Part shown: positions 41,466 to 52,536 of the stretch, one piece after another
Position numbering within the stretch: the first letter of the stretch is position 1
Layout of the letters: the number at the start of each line of letters is the position of its first letter
Assembly (NCBI GenBank): GCA_903632075.3
Contig: CAHIKZ030004725.1
Coordinates: forward strand, 2,190,001 to 2,254,000
Direction of reading: 5' to 3'
DNA: 64,000 nt
From: Acanthosepion pharaonis
Lineage: Eukaryota > Mollusca > Cephalopoda > Sepiida > Sepiidae
Position numbers and translations under genes: made by a program
The notes under the pieces: model-generated
Database searches by the model: none
Told to the model about the DNA's origin: nothing
Seen by the model: the letters and a program-made list of their open reading frames with translations, nothing else

Positions 41466-41895
41466 TTACAATATGGCCGAGTGGTTAGAACATTCACATT
41501 CTGAGCATGAGATCCGGGTTCGAATCTCACCACGGTCGATTTGTCGGTAAGGAGACTTTCTGATGTTATCGGACTGTAGGGGTCGATCCCAGCGTGCGGC
41601 AAAGCTTTGAAGGGAAACTGGGTAGACTGAAACCTTGGGGGCCGTCGATGGTTGTGCTGGCATGAAGTCATAAGTCATCGTGGCCGAGGGCTTGAGTTTG
41701 CTGGCGTTGTTCAAATTGTTGATCACGCTAGATAACGCTTTTTCCAAGAAACTGTAACTAAGGTCTGCTCAGCATAGTTGCAGTATAAACCACATAATCT
41801 GTGGGTGTTGAATAAACACAAATGCGCCTGAGTAAGCGTCTGCAATAGGGATTGGCTAGCCGCCCTAGTAGACGGGTGTCCTCGAATACGAGTGT
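41466..41895 (+). mobile_element. tRNA-headed SINE, best copy
   Basis: A-box TGGCCGAGTGG (41,474-41,484) and B-box GGTTCGAATCTC (41,517-41,528) match Leu/Ser-type tRNA. Then a body with CCAGCGTGCGGCA, CCGTCGATGGTTG, AAGTCATCGTGGCCGAGG, TTGATCACGCTAGATAA, AGAAACTGTAACTA and a tail with GAGTAAGCGTCTGCAATAGG. Related copies at 27.65 and 49.17 kb. Confidence 0.85.
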
Positions 41896-42044
41896 CTAGA
41901 TATGCAGACATATTTCAATGACATGATATGTCTGGATATAGACATTCTATAATATTTGGGGCTCTAATTTTCAACTACTGACGGATCTTTTACCCTAAAA
42001 CCAAACGTATACCATACCTTCCCGTGGTTTCTCTTACCAATTCA

Positions 42045-42290
42045 ATCATGCTGTCGCTTATACTCTTTGAGTTTCAACTTAGGGCATTTACCGAGAATTT
42101 GCTTAACTGTATCATCAGCTTGTCCACACATCCTGCATTTGCTTTCTTCTTGTGATTTGTCTATACTGGCCTTAATTGTAATCGCTCTGATGGCTTGTTC
42201 TTTCACTGCAAACATTAATGACACAGTTTCTACTTTTATAGAACCGTCTTTCGTCCAATGCCAGCACTCAGGTGCGGCAATTGTCTCCAT
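42045..42290 (-). pseudogene. RLE-type LINE zinc-knuckle fragment
   Basis: Minus-strand open stretch: EQAIRAITIKASIDKSQEES followed by KCRMCGQADDTVKQILGKC and KLKLKEYKRQHD. The C-x2-C...C spacing and EYKRxHD tail correspond to the knuckle of copy c (EYKSRHD). The expected His of the knuckle reads as Gln in KQIL. It stops before the endonuclease domain. Confidence 0.65.
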
Positions 42291-43160
42291 CTCCTAAGAG
42301 AAACTGACCGTGAAGTTTATTTTCTTTTAACTTGTCCTGCTTTCAAAATGCCGGCTTGATGCCCGGCGGGCTATAACCATATTTCATAGGCGGGAGAAGC
42401 TCTTTAACCTTGGCTGGCAACCTTCCTAAGGAAGGCGTTTCGATAGAAGTAACAGCGGTTGTGCAACCCTAAATTCACTGACCTGAAATGTCCAATCAAA
42501 ATATCGAAAATAACGCAATGAAAGGTTACTAAAACCAGTGGTGAAGGTATCTCGCTCGGCAGGTGTTCCATTTCCCTGCACGGTGGGGTCGGGTATCCTT
42601 CTACTATTACTAGAGGTAGGAGGAGAAAGTAGTCTCAAGGAGTGACTATTATTATTATTATTATTAATAATAATAATAGAAGATGAACAAAAGGGAGCCA
42701 ATAAAAAGACGAGAACGAAAGAAGAGAGAATAACTTCAATGGAAATAATAAAAAAGCCAGAGGAAAATAAAGGATGAATATCGATGTGTCATTGCTGAAT
42801 AAGGAATCGTTGATTGACAGAGCGAATGAGCTTCAGGTAACTGGAGAGTTTGACATGGAAAAGATGCATAGCAAATGAGTGGCGGTGGGGCGCTCGTCTG
42901 TTCATTGAAGGGAAAAGTGTAATTACTTGAAATTCACGATAATTTACTGCAATGTATCGTAAGCGCGCGGCAAGTGTATGAGGCCAATTAGATTGGGGAT
43001 TGTGTTAATTGTTCGTCACGTTCTACAGAGAAGGACACACGAAGAAAAGGAAGGTTTTACATCCCGCCATTGGCACACAAACGCCCAAGACACGCGCATA
43101 GATACACGCATGCACAGGCATGCACACGCTTCAGTGTTTAACTAGATATTTAAGTTTATT

Positions 43161-43164
<4 letters not shown>
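42291..43164. other. unassigned sequence with a short (ATT)n
   Basis: ATT/TAA at 42,649-42,680. Contains CGATAGAAGTAACAGCGG and other non-repetitive sequence; no gene supported. Confidence 0.4.

Positions 43165-43197
<33 letters not shown>
43165..43197. repeat. (TA)n microsatellite
   Basis: Pure TA. Confidence 0.95.
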
Positions 43198-43199
<2 letters not shown>

Positions 43200-43429
43200 T
43201 CCTAGCATGTGATGAACAAAGAAGATTTTTTAATGAAATTTATTCTAATATTCTTTTTATTACATTTCCACACAATCCTCGTAGAATAAAAACTGTAAGA
43301 ACCCTAGAAAAACTAGATACAAAACTTACGAAATTATCCACGACTGTCGAATATAATCAAGCATGTATAATAGAATGAATGTTGCCCAAATACACACACA
43401 CACTCACACACACACACACATTATATATA

Positions 43430-43505
43430 TGGAAAATTATTGACAAAGTCGAAAAAATATTTGTGAGATACGTTTTGACCTTTCGGGCTTCATTGGACTA
43501 AAGTG
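43430..43505 (-). mobile_element. Penelope-like terminus scrap with decayed hammerhead-like motif
   Basis: Minus strand: CCAATGA in place of CUGAUGA, AGCCCGAAAGG, then CAAAACGTATC in place of GAAAC. Adjacent to a CA tract and ATATATAT. Confidence 0.35.
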
Positions 43506-43555
43506 ATATTTACGTTGATGCAACTAGGCATGCGCACGAAGGGAAAGTGTTATGT

Positions 43556-43765
43556 ATTCATTCCACTGAGTGAAGATAACACAATCATGAAATATAATAT
43601 CTCTTGTAGTTGACATAGTCTTACTGAATTCTGTACTAAAGATATAAGGCTCGCACCCGGCCAGCTCTCTGCTGTCGATTCTCGGCGTCAGTATCTAGGC
43701 TTATTCTGAGCTTATCTAGACCTCAGTTGATTTATATGTTTTTTATGTTGAAATCGTTCTCCTTC
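43556..43765 (-). mobile_element. Gypsy-type LTR fragment, downstream copy
   Basis: CACAATCATGAAATATAAT, GTCTTACTGAATTC, GATATAAGGCT and AGCTCTCTGCTG...CGGCGTCAGTAT repeat in the same order and orientation at 44,955-45,085, bracketing integrase coding, as expected of two LTRs. Confidence 0.75.
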
Positions 43766-44880
43766 GACAATGTACAACATACTACCAAGGCGTCGAATAA
43801 TTTTTCCTTACCGCCAATTTTTCTTTCCAGCCTTAAAACTTTTAAAGAAGGTTTCATCGCCGATATTAAATGATTTGGTAGTTTCAAAATGTCGACTTTT
43901 CTTTTTATTCCCTAGCAGTGATTTATCAAAATTGGATATAACTTTCCTAGCAAACATGAGCTCTGCAGGTGATATTTTCGCGGTGACTTTTGCATTTGAT
44001 GTCATTCGATATACACTCAAAAACTTTTTGTAGGGACGTTTCTTCAGCTTCCAAGCCTTTAGCTTTTCTTAATGCCCTTTTGAAGGTGTCAACAAACGGC
44101 TCAGCTTGGCCATTCGACCTCGGATGATAAATCTGTGTTCAAATGTTCAACCGCGTAGTTTTTTGCAGAAATTTTAAAACACACTCAAAGTAAATTGAGT
44201 TCCATTATCAGATACCACACTGTCAGGTACTCCAAACTTTGCAAAATGTTCGCGTAAGAATTTAACCGTTATTGAGGTAGAATGTCGTTTACACTTTAAT
44301 ATCTCGGGCCATTTCCCTGAAGAGACGACCACAATCAAATAGTATGAACCGTTTAGTGGTTCAGCAAAGTCTATATGTAGTTTTGCCCGGAGTTTACGTT
44401 CTCAGCCATGCCTGATGATTTATAGGCGGTGTTTTTGCTGCTGTATTACGACCATTACATTTTCTAAATGTATTTTGAAAAACTTTGTCCAATACACCTA
44501 GCATCTCATCAGGGACTTCATCCTCACTATTCCCAGATGTCCTACGTGGAATTGTTTCAAAATCCTTTTTTATAGTGATAACGGAATTACTACTCTTCCC
44601 GCGTACAAAAGTACTCCATGGCAAATAGAGAATGTTGTATTATTGTTACGAGGTTTAATTTTAGTTTCACTCCATTACGACTTTGAATAAACGTATCTTT
44701 TTTAGAATGAATTTTGATATCGTCTATCCTGACCGGCAAGTCTTTAATAGTGTTACACACCAGGCTTTTCATTTCGCTTTAGGATACCAGCGAAGCAATC
44801 ACCGTATCTTCAAAACCTTCTTTACATTTCGATATCAATCTGGAACAGCGATCTGTGTGAAACAATTTTTTTAACGATAG
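43766..44880 (-). pseudogene. Ty3/Gypsy integrase remnant
   Basis: Minus-strand pol 3' end from an LTR retrotransposon; integrase joins cDNA to the host chromosome. From 44,772 down: a linker with VCNTIKDLPVRIDDIK, then a broken zinc-domain region, then the catalytic core. HIDFAEPLNGSYYLIVV (about 44,315-44,370) carries the first Asp, and FGVPDSVVSDNGTQFT (about 44,190-44,240) the second. The C-terminal side has YRMTSNAKVTAKISPAELMF (about 43,940-44,010) and NIGDETFFKSFKAGKKNWR. A stop and frameshifts interrupt the core. Protease and RT are absent, so only the integrase part survives between the LTR pieces. Confidence 0.85.
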
Positions 44881-44947
44881 AAATTCCATCTTGAAATCAT
44901 AGTTCAATAGACTTAATGATCAGTTATCAGCATGAATTAAATCTTCA

Positions 44948-45300
44948 TTCTATTGAATGACTATAACACAATCGTGAAATATAATGTCGCTTGGAGTCGA
45001 CGTAGTCTTACTGAATTCAGTAGTAAGGATATAAGGCTTGCTCGCGGCTAGCTCTCTGCTGACGATTTTCGGCGTCAGTATATATGCTATTTGGACGGGC
45101 CCAAGTCATATTCTGGAGAGGTGTGTTCGTCTCCACAACCTTAGTGGACGCTCAGATTTTAAACTTTAATTTTTTTCCCAGTTTGGAATTAATTTTCAAC
45201 AATATTCTATATCAAAATTTATATATAATTTTCTCTTTCTCTCTCGTTGTGGGTGCATTTAAAATCCTTCAAATTCGGTGTTTTTTTTTTATTATTTCAT
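44948..45300 (-). mobile_element. Gypsy-type LTR fragment, upstream copy
   Basis: Direct repeat of 43,556-43,700 (see that entry), then sequence ending without a recognised boundary near 45,300. Confidence 0.65.
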
Positions 45301-45640
45301 AAAGTTTTCCATTTGTGATTCTGTAGCGTCAATCTAAAGAAGGGTAGTTTTTCTTTTGTACATACAGAAAACAAAACATTTGTTTAATGTCCTAATCTAA
45401 TTGATAATAATATCGTAATCTGAAGTTTCTTATAGTAATCTATGAAATAAGTATCGCTATATGGCTAAATAAGTTTGACACGAAGAAACAATTAATTTTC
45501 CAAGTAGAGTAAAGCCTGAAAATTTTAATGTTTTCTAAGTATGTCTCGGTGTAGCAAAAAACTTATTGATGTTCGTGTAGAAATAAATGGTGTAGGAAGA
45601 ATGTATTGCGTCGTACTTCCAAGTCTGTAGGTATTTCTCT
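45301..45640. other. unassigned sequence
   Basis: No recognised feature. Confidence 0.4.
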
Positions 45641-46625
45641 CTTTATCCTTTTTTGTTTTCATTATTTTCTCTTTCGTCCTCTCTTTTACCGTATCTCTCT
45701 TCAATGTTTATCTTCTTTTTTTCTTTATTTTATAGGCCACTTTCGTTATTAACCTTGATTTTTTTTACATCTTATTTTTTTCCACTGTTATTTTCAATTT
45801 ACTGTCTTCTTCTTCTTCTTCTTCTTCTTCTTCTTCTTCTTCTTCTTCTTTATGGTACTTTTTCTTTTGTCTCTCTCATCGTTTCTTTTTGTTTTCTCTC
45901 TCTTTCTTCTTCCTCTTCTTATTTAGCCCTTCCTTTTTTCGTCACCTTATTTAACATCATCTTTCTGATTGTCGTATTCTTTTCTCTCCCGTCTCTCTCT
46001 TTTTCATTTTCTTTGTTTCTTATTTTTCTTTCGTCACTCATTTTTGTCTTTTTTTCTTCTTCTTCTTCTTCTTCTTCTTCTTCTTCTTCGTCTCTCTTTT
46101 ATCGTCTTTTTCTCTCTTTTTTCCGCTTTCTCATCGTTTTTTTTCTTATTTTCTCTCTTTTTTCTTTCTAACATTCTTTTTTTCTTCTTCTTCTCCTTCC
46201 TCTTCTTCTTCTTTGTCTTCTTCTTCTCTAGCTACTCCTTTTCTTCTGCACCTTATTTAATATCATCTTTCTGTTATCGTCTTTTTTCTTTTCCGCTTCT
46301 CTCTTCTTCATATTCTTCATTCTATTTTTTCTTCTTCCTCCTCCTCCTTCTCCTCCCTTTCTTCTTCTTCTTGCTGGGCTTCATTTTTCCCTTCCGTCTC
46401 ACTGTTGTCTTCTGTCTCAGCTTTTTCTTCTTTCTGGTTTTATTCTTTTTCTCTCTATTTTTTGTTTTCTCTCTATTTTCTTCTTTTCTTTTTGTTTTTC
46501 TTCTTCTTCTCTCTCTCTCTCCCTCTCTCTCTCTTGTCTACGTTTTCTTTTTTACACTTTGCCTTCTACTTCTACTTTATCTTCCTCTATTTTCCTTCTT
46601 TATCTCTTCCTCTTGATGCTGCTGC
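45641..46625. repeat. pyrimidine satellite with (TTC)n blocks
   Basis: Plus strand is almost all C and T. Clean (TTC)n at 45,807-45,850 and 46,058-46,090. Long Phe/Leu/Ser frames here are artefacts. Confidence 0.95.
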
Positions 46626-46985
46626 TGTTATTGTTGTTGATGTTATGTGCGTAAGATGAAAACTATTGCACCACACCAATGTTAGCCAACAACAGCACAA
46701 CTAAGCAATTTTGAATGGGCTCATTAATCGTAACAGAAGAAAAAACAACACGACTGCTTCCTATGCTTTTTTCCTTTTTCTTATTTTCTTGGAACCTTCT
46801 TCAAACCCTTATTCTCAACCAACGCCTCTCCCAGATCACGAAAAAGCTGTGGACGGAAGTAAACTTGAAATGCTGAAGCTTCACAATATAATTCGCATGT
46901 TCAGAAAATAAACTTGAAATATTTTCTAAAGATTGCAAAAATAGTGAAACAACGAAAGGAATGTAAAATTAAACTACTACTACCG

Positions 46986-47022
<37 letters not shown>

Positions 47023-47934
47023 TAATAATAATGAGATAACAGCTGTAAGCACAACAGAAAGAACAACAAAAACTGAAAATGAAAAAGGAAATCGTAAACA
47101 ATCAAATAAATACGGTGCATAATATTAAAATGATCGCCGACGTACAGTCATACACAGGGTTGCGCAGAGGACATTTGAAAAGAGAAATGTGACCTCAATC
47201 TACTACGTTAAAGCGAACATAGATAAATTCCAGAAAAAGCAGCAAATTCCTCTTTTGGTGAGAAAAAAAAGAGTCTAAAACCTGTCAAAAGTCAGATCAG
47301 ATCAGAAATGGAGAATTGCTGCCAAGTATGGCCCCAGTCCTCAGTTTTCATTTTTGGATGAGTCCGAAATCGTCTACGCGGCCCTGAGGGTGAGACATTA
47401 TTTTTAACTCTACAACTTGCAGGATTCTTGCGTTTATTTTTTTAATTTGTTATAGGTTATTTAACCATGTCGGCGGAAACTTGTGGAAATTTTAAGTGTT
47501 TCCTGTACATGAAGAAGAAAAGATATGAACATCTGATGCACGCATTAGGCGACAAGTGACGTCATAACAGTGAGGAAGTGTTGTACGAGTTTCCAGCTTA
47601 GAGATACCGAACGCCCAAGATACAGTAGAGGCTGGAAGACTTTCAACAGGATCAGCTTCAAAAAATGTCGATCATATGAATATGAACTAAGATGAGAAAT
47701 AGAAAACATTATTAAAGAGATAGAAAAACAATAAAAGAACAGGAATTAAAAAGACAGAAGATAATGATTGACTTTTTTAATTTATGTGTTGTTTTAACAA
47801 AACCTCTCATCATATCTCACACATTTGGCTGTGAGGTATGTGCCTGGTATACCTTTATTAGACTGGGTGTCATGACGGGTAGATTTGGCTTCGGATATTG
47901 GATTTTGTATATTTTTACCTCAGTATCACATTTT
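46626..47934. other. unassigned sequence with (AAT)n
   Basis: (AAT)n at 46,984-47,031. The rest has no recognised gene or repeat. Confidence 0.4.
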
Positions 47935-48480
47935 TAGTAGGAGTGGAGTAATGGATATCGGCTCGGATTGAGGAATCGGGGAGCCGAGTTCGAATTCCAG
48001 TCGAATCCATATATTCACTTACGTGCTAATACCCTTAGGAAAGGTATGAATCCTCTTCTTCTCCCCTCCCGCCAGCTAAGGATAAATACCAGGACAGACC
48101 GGGTTCTATAGACTTGGATGGCATCTGGTCTATCACACAAAGAAATGGCAACCTGCTGTGGGAAAAAAATCTGGTCAATCATGTATCGAAAGATACATGA
48201 TCGCCTAAGCGTGCATCACGCATGGCACATAACTGACTGATATTCACTTACGCGCAAATACTCTTGGGAAAGATACGAATCCTCTTCTTCTCCCTCCAGC
48301 TATGGGTAAATAGCAGGACAGACCGGGTTCTATAGCCTTGGATGGCAACTGGTCTACCACAGAAACAAATGGCAACTTACTGTGGGAAAAAATCTGCCTC
48401 GTCACTCATGTATCGAAAGATACATGATCGCCTAAGCGTGTATCACGTGTGGCACATAACTAACTGATCACATTTTGGAC
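47935..48480 (+). mobile_element. tRNA-headed SINE with tandemly duplicated tail
   Basis: tRNA-like head 47,940-48,005 (GGAGTAATGGATATCGGCTCGG and GAGTTCGAATTCC). The tail is present twice, about 48,010-48,240 and 48,241-48,469, a period near 230 bp. Each tail has GGACAGACCGGGTTCTATAG and a perfect hairpin CATGTATC-GAAA-GATACATG (48,180-48,199 and 48,407-48,426). The start of the tail matches that of the 5S/tRNA SINE at 0.7-0.97 kb, so the families share a body. Confidence 0.85.
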
Positions 48481-48559
48481 AAGTTGCTCTCTCATTCAGC
48501 AATAATAATAAAAATAAAAATAAAAATAATAATAATAATAATAATAATCAAACTAACAG

Positions 48560-48975
48560 GGAAATAAAAACAAACAAACCTGATATTTTCATAAAATCAA
48601 GAAATTCAGGAAGCGTATGCTTATTGACATAGCTGTAGCATTTGAGAGAAACACCTCCATGAAAATTATAGAAAAATTGTCCAAATACAAAGACATGGAG
48701 ATCGAGATTAACAGGATTTGGGGAATGAAGACTGAGACTGTACCAATAGTAATCGGAGTACTGGGTCTTGTAAGAAAAAGAATGGAAAATTTTACTAACA
48801 GTGTCCCAGGTAACATCAACATACAAGTTTCCCAGAAGATCACCCTACTAGGAACATTCCATATACTAAGAAAAGTGATATCAATTAAATGACAATTCTC
48901 TTATTGGATTTGGCTCTACAGGAAACAAAACGGGAAACATAACATCATACACAAAAATAATAATAATACTAAGCT
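48560..48975 (+). pseudogene. RLE-type LINE 3' end, copy d
   Basis: Plus-strand stretch LIDIAVAFERN (48,620 on), KLSKYKDMEIEINRIWGMKT, PIVIGVLGLV, then NSVPGNINI and LLGTFHILRKVISI. This is the part of the restriction-like endonuclease module after the PD motif. Closest to copy a in the opposite orientation. 3' tail at 48,950-48,970 has AAATAATAATAAT. The upstream flank (48,500-48,550) is also AAT-rich. No RT. Confidence 0.75.
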
Positions 48976-49041
48976 AACGACGATTTTGATAATCATAACA
49001 ATATCAGTACTGCTTATCAGGGAATGGAAACAAATGAAAAA

Positions 49042-49165
<124 letters not shown>

Positions 49166-49167
49166 TA

Positions 49168-49650
49168 ATATATAGGCACAAATAGTTAAAACGTTCGCTT
49201 TCTAACCATGAGACCCTGGTTCGAATCTGACCATAGTCGATTTGTCATGAAGGTATCTTCTTAATTGTTATCGGTTTGGAGGTTTCCAGCATGCGGCACC
49301 TTTAGAAAGTGCCTGAAAACCATACCACGGGTTGACTCAAGCTTTCTGTGTGAAATTGGGCAGACAGAACAATCTGGAGCCGTCGATGGTTGCGCTAGCA
49401 CGAAGTCACAAGTCATCGTGACCGAGGCTTTGATCGTGCTGGCCTTGTTCAGACTGCTGATCACGATAGATAATGCGCCCTCTCCTAGAAACTCTAACTA
49501 AAGTCCACTCAGCATAGTTGCAGTATAAACCATAGGTGGGCTCTGTAGGTGCTGAACAAACACAAATGTGCCTGAGCAGGCGTCTGCAATGGGGATTTTC
49601 CAGCTTCCATAGTAAACTGGCATCTTTGGATTCGAGTAGCTGCGCCACTT
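49168..49650 (+). mobile_element. tRNA-headed SINE, copy beginning at a TA tract
   Basis: B-box GGTTCGAATCTGACC. Body colinear with 41.47-41.90 kb (CAGCATGCGGCACC, GAGCCGTCGATGGTTG, AAGTCATCGTGACCGAGG, GAGCAGGCGTCTGCAATGGG). Orientation same as at 41 kb. Confidence 0.85.
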
Positions 49651-49820
49651 ATATGATTAATACAAATATAAAATTGGTCACTTTTGTGATTGACGTTATA
49701 TTCAGCACCTCGACACCAGAGCTTCGTAGAAGAAATTTTTGCAATCGTTCCGTCCACTCATCAGGAGTATCAGCAAATGTCTGCCGATTTTCTCATTTTT
49801 TGCTATTTTTATATTAAGTT
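49630..49820 (-). mobile_element. hammerhead-carrying repeat, copy 3
   Basis: Minus-strand counterpart of 17.9 and 20.0 kb: GAGAAAATCGGCAGACATTTGC, the ribozyme region, GTGCTGAATATAACGTCAATC, TTTTATATTTGTATTAATC. Confidence 0.75.
49706..49770 (-). ncRNA. hammerhead-like motif, CUGAUGA type, copy 3
   Basis: Stem I CTC (minus, 49,767-49,765) pairs with GAG after the cleavage position. Core CTGATGA (49,758-49,764). Stem II GTGGAC pairs with TTCTAC (5 pairs including G.U). Then GAAG instead of GAAA (49,722-49,725), and a damaged stem III before GTC. The A15.1 change probably inactivates it. Its stem I covaries with copy 2. Confidence 0.6.
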
Positions 49821-49859
49821 AAAAAATAATTATGCGATTTTTATTGGTGGTATGTTGAT

Positions 49860-50063
49860 TTTTCTTCTTTGTGTGCGTGTGTGTTTGTGTGTGTACTCGT
49901 GTGTGTATTCACGTGTGTGTCTACGCCTGTACCTATTTGTATGGGCACATGTGTAGAATGTCATGATTATTTTCTTAATTTTGTTTTGTTTCTAACTACT
50001 CTCTCACTCTTCTTTTTTCTTCTTTTTTCCATCCTTCGGCTGTGAGTGTCAAAGATAATGTTG

Positions 50064-50065
<2 letters not shown>
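49860..50065. other. GT-rich and unassigned sequence
   Basis: Scattered GT runs between 49,870 and 49,955. Confidence 0.5.

Positions 50066-50117
<52 letters not shown>
50066..50117. repeat. (TA)n microsatellite
   Basis: Pure TA. Confidence 0.97.
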
Positions 50118-50119
<2 letters not shown>

Positions 50120-50345
50120 CGCTTGTGGATGAAATGGAACTAATGTCTTTAATTTAATTACAAAATTAAATTCGGTGCTTTTAGCTTCCATTTTTGAAAC
50201 ATGGTTAGAACTGTGTCGCGAAGAAAAACATATTTTAAATCAATTAATTTATAATATTAATGCTCTGTAAATTTACATCCAGCACTATTTTGTAAAAATA
50301 AAATACCTATTAGAACACCGGATTATATATCTTACTGTTCTTTTT
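50118..50345 (+). mobile_element. repeat arm shared with 57.9-58.13 kb
   Basis: GATGAAATGGAACTAAT, AATTCGGTGCTTTTAGCTTCC, CATTTTTGAAACAT.GTTA, AGAACACCGGATTATATATC match the right arm at 57,903-58,130; the latter copy has an inverted partner. Confidence 0.75.
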
Positions 50346-50354
50346 TTATTTTTT

Positions 50355-50361
<7 letters not shown>

Positions 50362-50438
<77 letters not shown>
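50362..50438. repeat. (CA)n followed by (TA)n
   Basis: CA to 50,397, TA to 50,438. Confidence 0.97.
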
Positions 50439-50440
<2 letters not shown>

Positions 50441-50494
50441 TGGGTGTGTGTGTGATATGTCCTGAAAGGGATATATTTGAACGAAGTATCTATG

Positions 50495-50522
50495 GTTTTG
50501 GCTACGATAAAGTAGCCAAAAC
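50495..50522. repeat. perfect 11-bp hairpin
   Basis: GTTTTGGCTAC, loop GATAAA, GTAGCCAAAAC. Surrounding 50,440-50,735 is unassigned. Confidence 0.6.
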
Positions 50523-50738
50523 GATAAGTAGAATACGGTAGCAGTAATCGACTAGTATGCGTCGTAGTCGCAGGTAAGAAGTGTAGATCAATGGTGTAGT
50601 CCAATGGGCGTTGTTATAGACTTAGCTCTCAGACTAAGGCTGTTTGACTCTCCTACACGTCCGTCGGTATTTATGACGGACACCAGCCAATCATATTCCA
50701 GTGTGGGGGAACACAGGTGTACGCATATTCCATCATAT

Positions 50739-50740
<2 letters not shown>

Positions 50741-50771
<31 letters not shown>
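50741..50771. repeat. (TA)n microsatellite
   Basis: Pure TA. Confidence 0.95.
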
Positions 50772-50774
<3 letters not shown>

Positions 50775-50775
<1 letters not shown>

Positions 50776-51212
50776 GACATATATTGTTAAATACAACAGA
50801 CATAATGTCTGTTGTATTTTGATCATGAACCGTTCTAAGGTTCGTATAGCGGCTTTAGTTTCGGGAGAGAATAAAGACAAAATTGTCCAAAATTTAGATA
50901 TTATTTTATTATGCTGTTCCTCGATCTAAGCCTTCGGCTCACATGAGCCATCATCAGAGTAATTTTATGAACATTACAACAGAGATGTTCACCATCAAAG
51001 ATGGCATCGTGTTATGTTTGCATAGCAGTTTGCTATGCGACGATAAAGGTCGCTGAATAGCAGACGCGGGTCGTAAATTTGTAATGCGGTTCCATGACGT
51101 CGTAAATGTCCACGTGAGAGACAGAAATGTTATCAACAGAATCATGTGTTTAAATGCATTGTAATATGTTGTGACTGTTTTAAAATGTAATTTTGTTGAG
51201 TGCGGGGTGTCT
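50775..51212 (-). mobile_element. Penelope-like terminal region with palindrome and decayed hammerhead-like motif
   Basis: A near-perfect palindrome AATACAACAGACAT-A-ATGTCTGTTGTATT lies at about 50,789-50,817. At 50,921-50,962 (minus) CTGATGA, extra T, GGCTC-ATGT-GAGCC and GAAG follow hammerhead order with GAAG in place of GAAA. The sequence after it (TCGAGGAACAG) resembles the motif at 10.45 kb. Bounded by TA tracts on both sides. Confidence 0.45.

Positions 51213-51253
<41 letters not shown>
51213..51253. repeat. (TA)n microsatellite
   Basis: Pure TA. Confidence 0.97.
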
Positions 51254-51257
<4 letters not shown>

Positions 51258-51659
51258 GTTTTCTTATAAATACTGATGATAATGATTTTTTCACATTTCC
51301 TTGGACTCATTATGCACTAAGGGATACTGACGCCGATTAAGTAATTTTCTTGACTGAGTAGCTCTCCTATCGCCCAAGACTTATCTGTTAGGCTAAAGAG
51401 CATTTACTGTCCTATTATTCAAAGCTCGAAGGAGAAATGGGTTCATGCCTTCCTGAAGGTTATTAGACATGTCGGAGTGCGTCCCCATGTCATCTTTCAT
51501 TATAATGGTGTATATTTGGCAGTGTTTCTCTTCTTCTCAAAGTAACATACATCAGTTCGCATTGGGTTACGTGGTAACATTAAAAAAAATGTTACAATCC
51601 CTAATCCGACTTATTACAGAACACCAAGACGGATTGCTTTTACAAGCATCTACTATATA
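51254..51659. other. unassigned sequence
   Basis: No recognised feature. Confidence 0.4.
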
Positions 51660-51815
51660 CCCAGAGCTAGTAGATGTGGTCGAAGTGAGTATGTTCTTGC
51701 CTTCCCCGAGGGCATTCGTGCTAAGTGAACGGGAACTGTCTTTATCGGGGTTTGAACTCGGTTCACTAACGCAGTTTTCCGTGTCGCTAACCAAAAAATC
51801 ACCCACACTTCTGAT
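51660..51815 (-). mobile_element. tRNA-derived SINE fragment
   Basis: Minus strand: TTTTTTGGTTAGCGACACGG (A-box-like) and GAGTTCAAACCCCG (B-box-like) with appropriate spacing, then a body with TTCCCGTTCACTTAGCACG. Confidence 0.6.
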
Positions 51816-52028
51816 GATCATCATCATGATCATGACCATGATAATAATAATAATAATAGCATTTTGTGATATGCCCTAAATGTAAAGAATAAAATCAAAC
51901 AATAAAAGATTTTTAAAATATTTTACAATAATAATGATTATAATAATAACAACAAAAATATAAATAATAATAAAAGATTTTGTGATATACACTGAATAAA
52001 GAAATCAAACAATAAAAATCTGTATATT

Positions 52029-52065
<37 letters not shown>

Positions 52066-52480
52066 TGCAGAAAACGTCAACAAGAAGAACGTCTGCTTGT
52101 ATCAATCAGACACTAATTATTAATGAACTAGAAATGAACAATAGAAGAGAAATTGCGAATGAAGATTAAGGAAAAAAGTGAAATCTTCTGAAATAAAGTT
52201 GAATTTAAAATTAAAGAAGATAAAAAAAAAAAAACAAAAAAAAAACGTACAAGTGAAAAATTGTTTTATCATTTTTCCGCTTTGCAGTTTTCCTCTCGTA
52301 TCTTCCGGTCTCGCCTGGCGCCTTTTTCACACCTCTGCTACTCTCGAACCCAAAAGGCTACTTTCTTATTATTCGAACTTTTTTTTTTCAGATTTCAGAT
52401 TTCTTACTTTTTTTTTCTTACTTTTTTTTTTCTTACTTTTTAGTCTTAGTAGAGTTTTTAATTTTCTATCTTGTTTTGTC
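51816..52480. other. AAT-rich and unassigned sequence
   Basis: Repeated (AAT)n runs (51,840-51,860, 52,028-52,063) and A/T homopolymers; nothing else assignable. Confidence 0.5.
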
Positions 52481-52496
52481 TCTGATTCTTTCTTTT

Positions 52497-52536
<40 letters not shown>

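Noticed and set aside
41467..41540. tRNA gene
   Set aside because: Same reasoning: the tRNA-like head continues into a body shared with copies at 27.7 and 49.2 kb.
45653..46616. Two long Phe/Leu/Ser frames
   Set aside because: Derived from the TTC/TCTC pyrimidine tract.
51469..51879. 136-codon open frame as a host gene
   Set aside because: Overlaps a tRNA-like SINE and an ATA/ATC microsatellite; no conserved motif.
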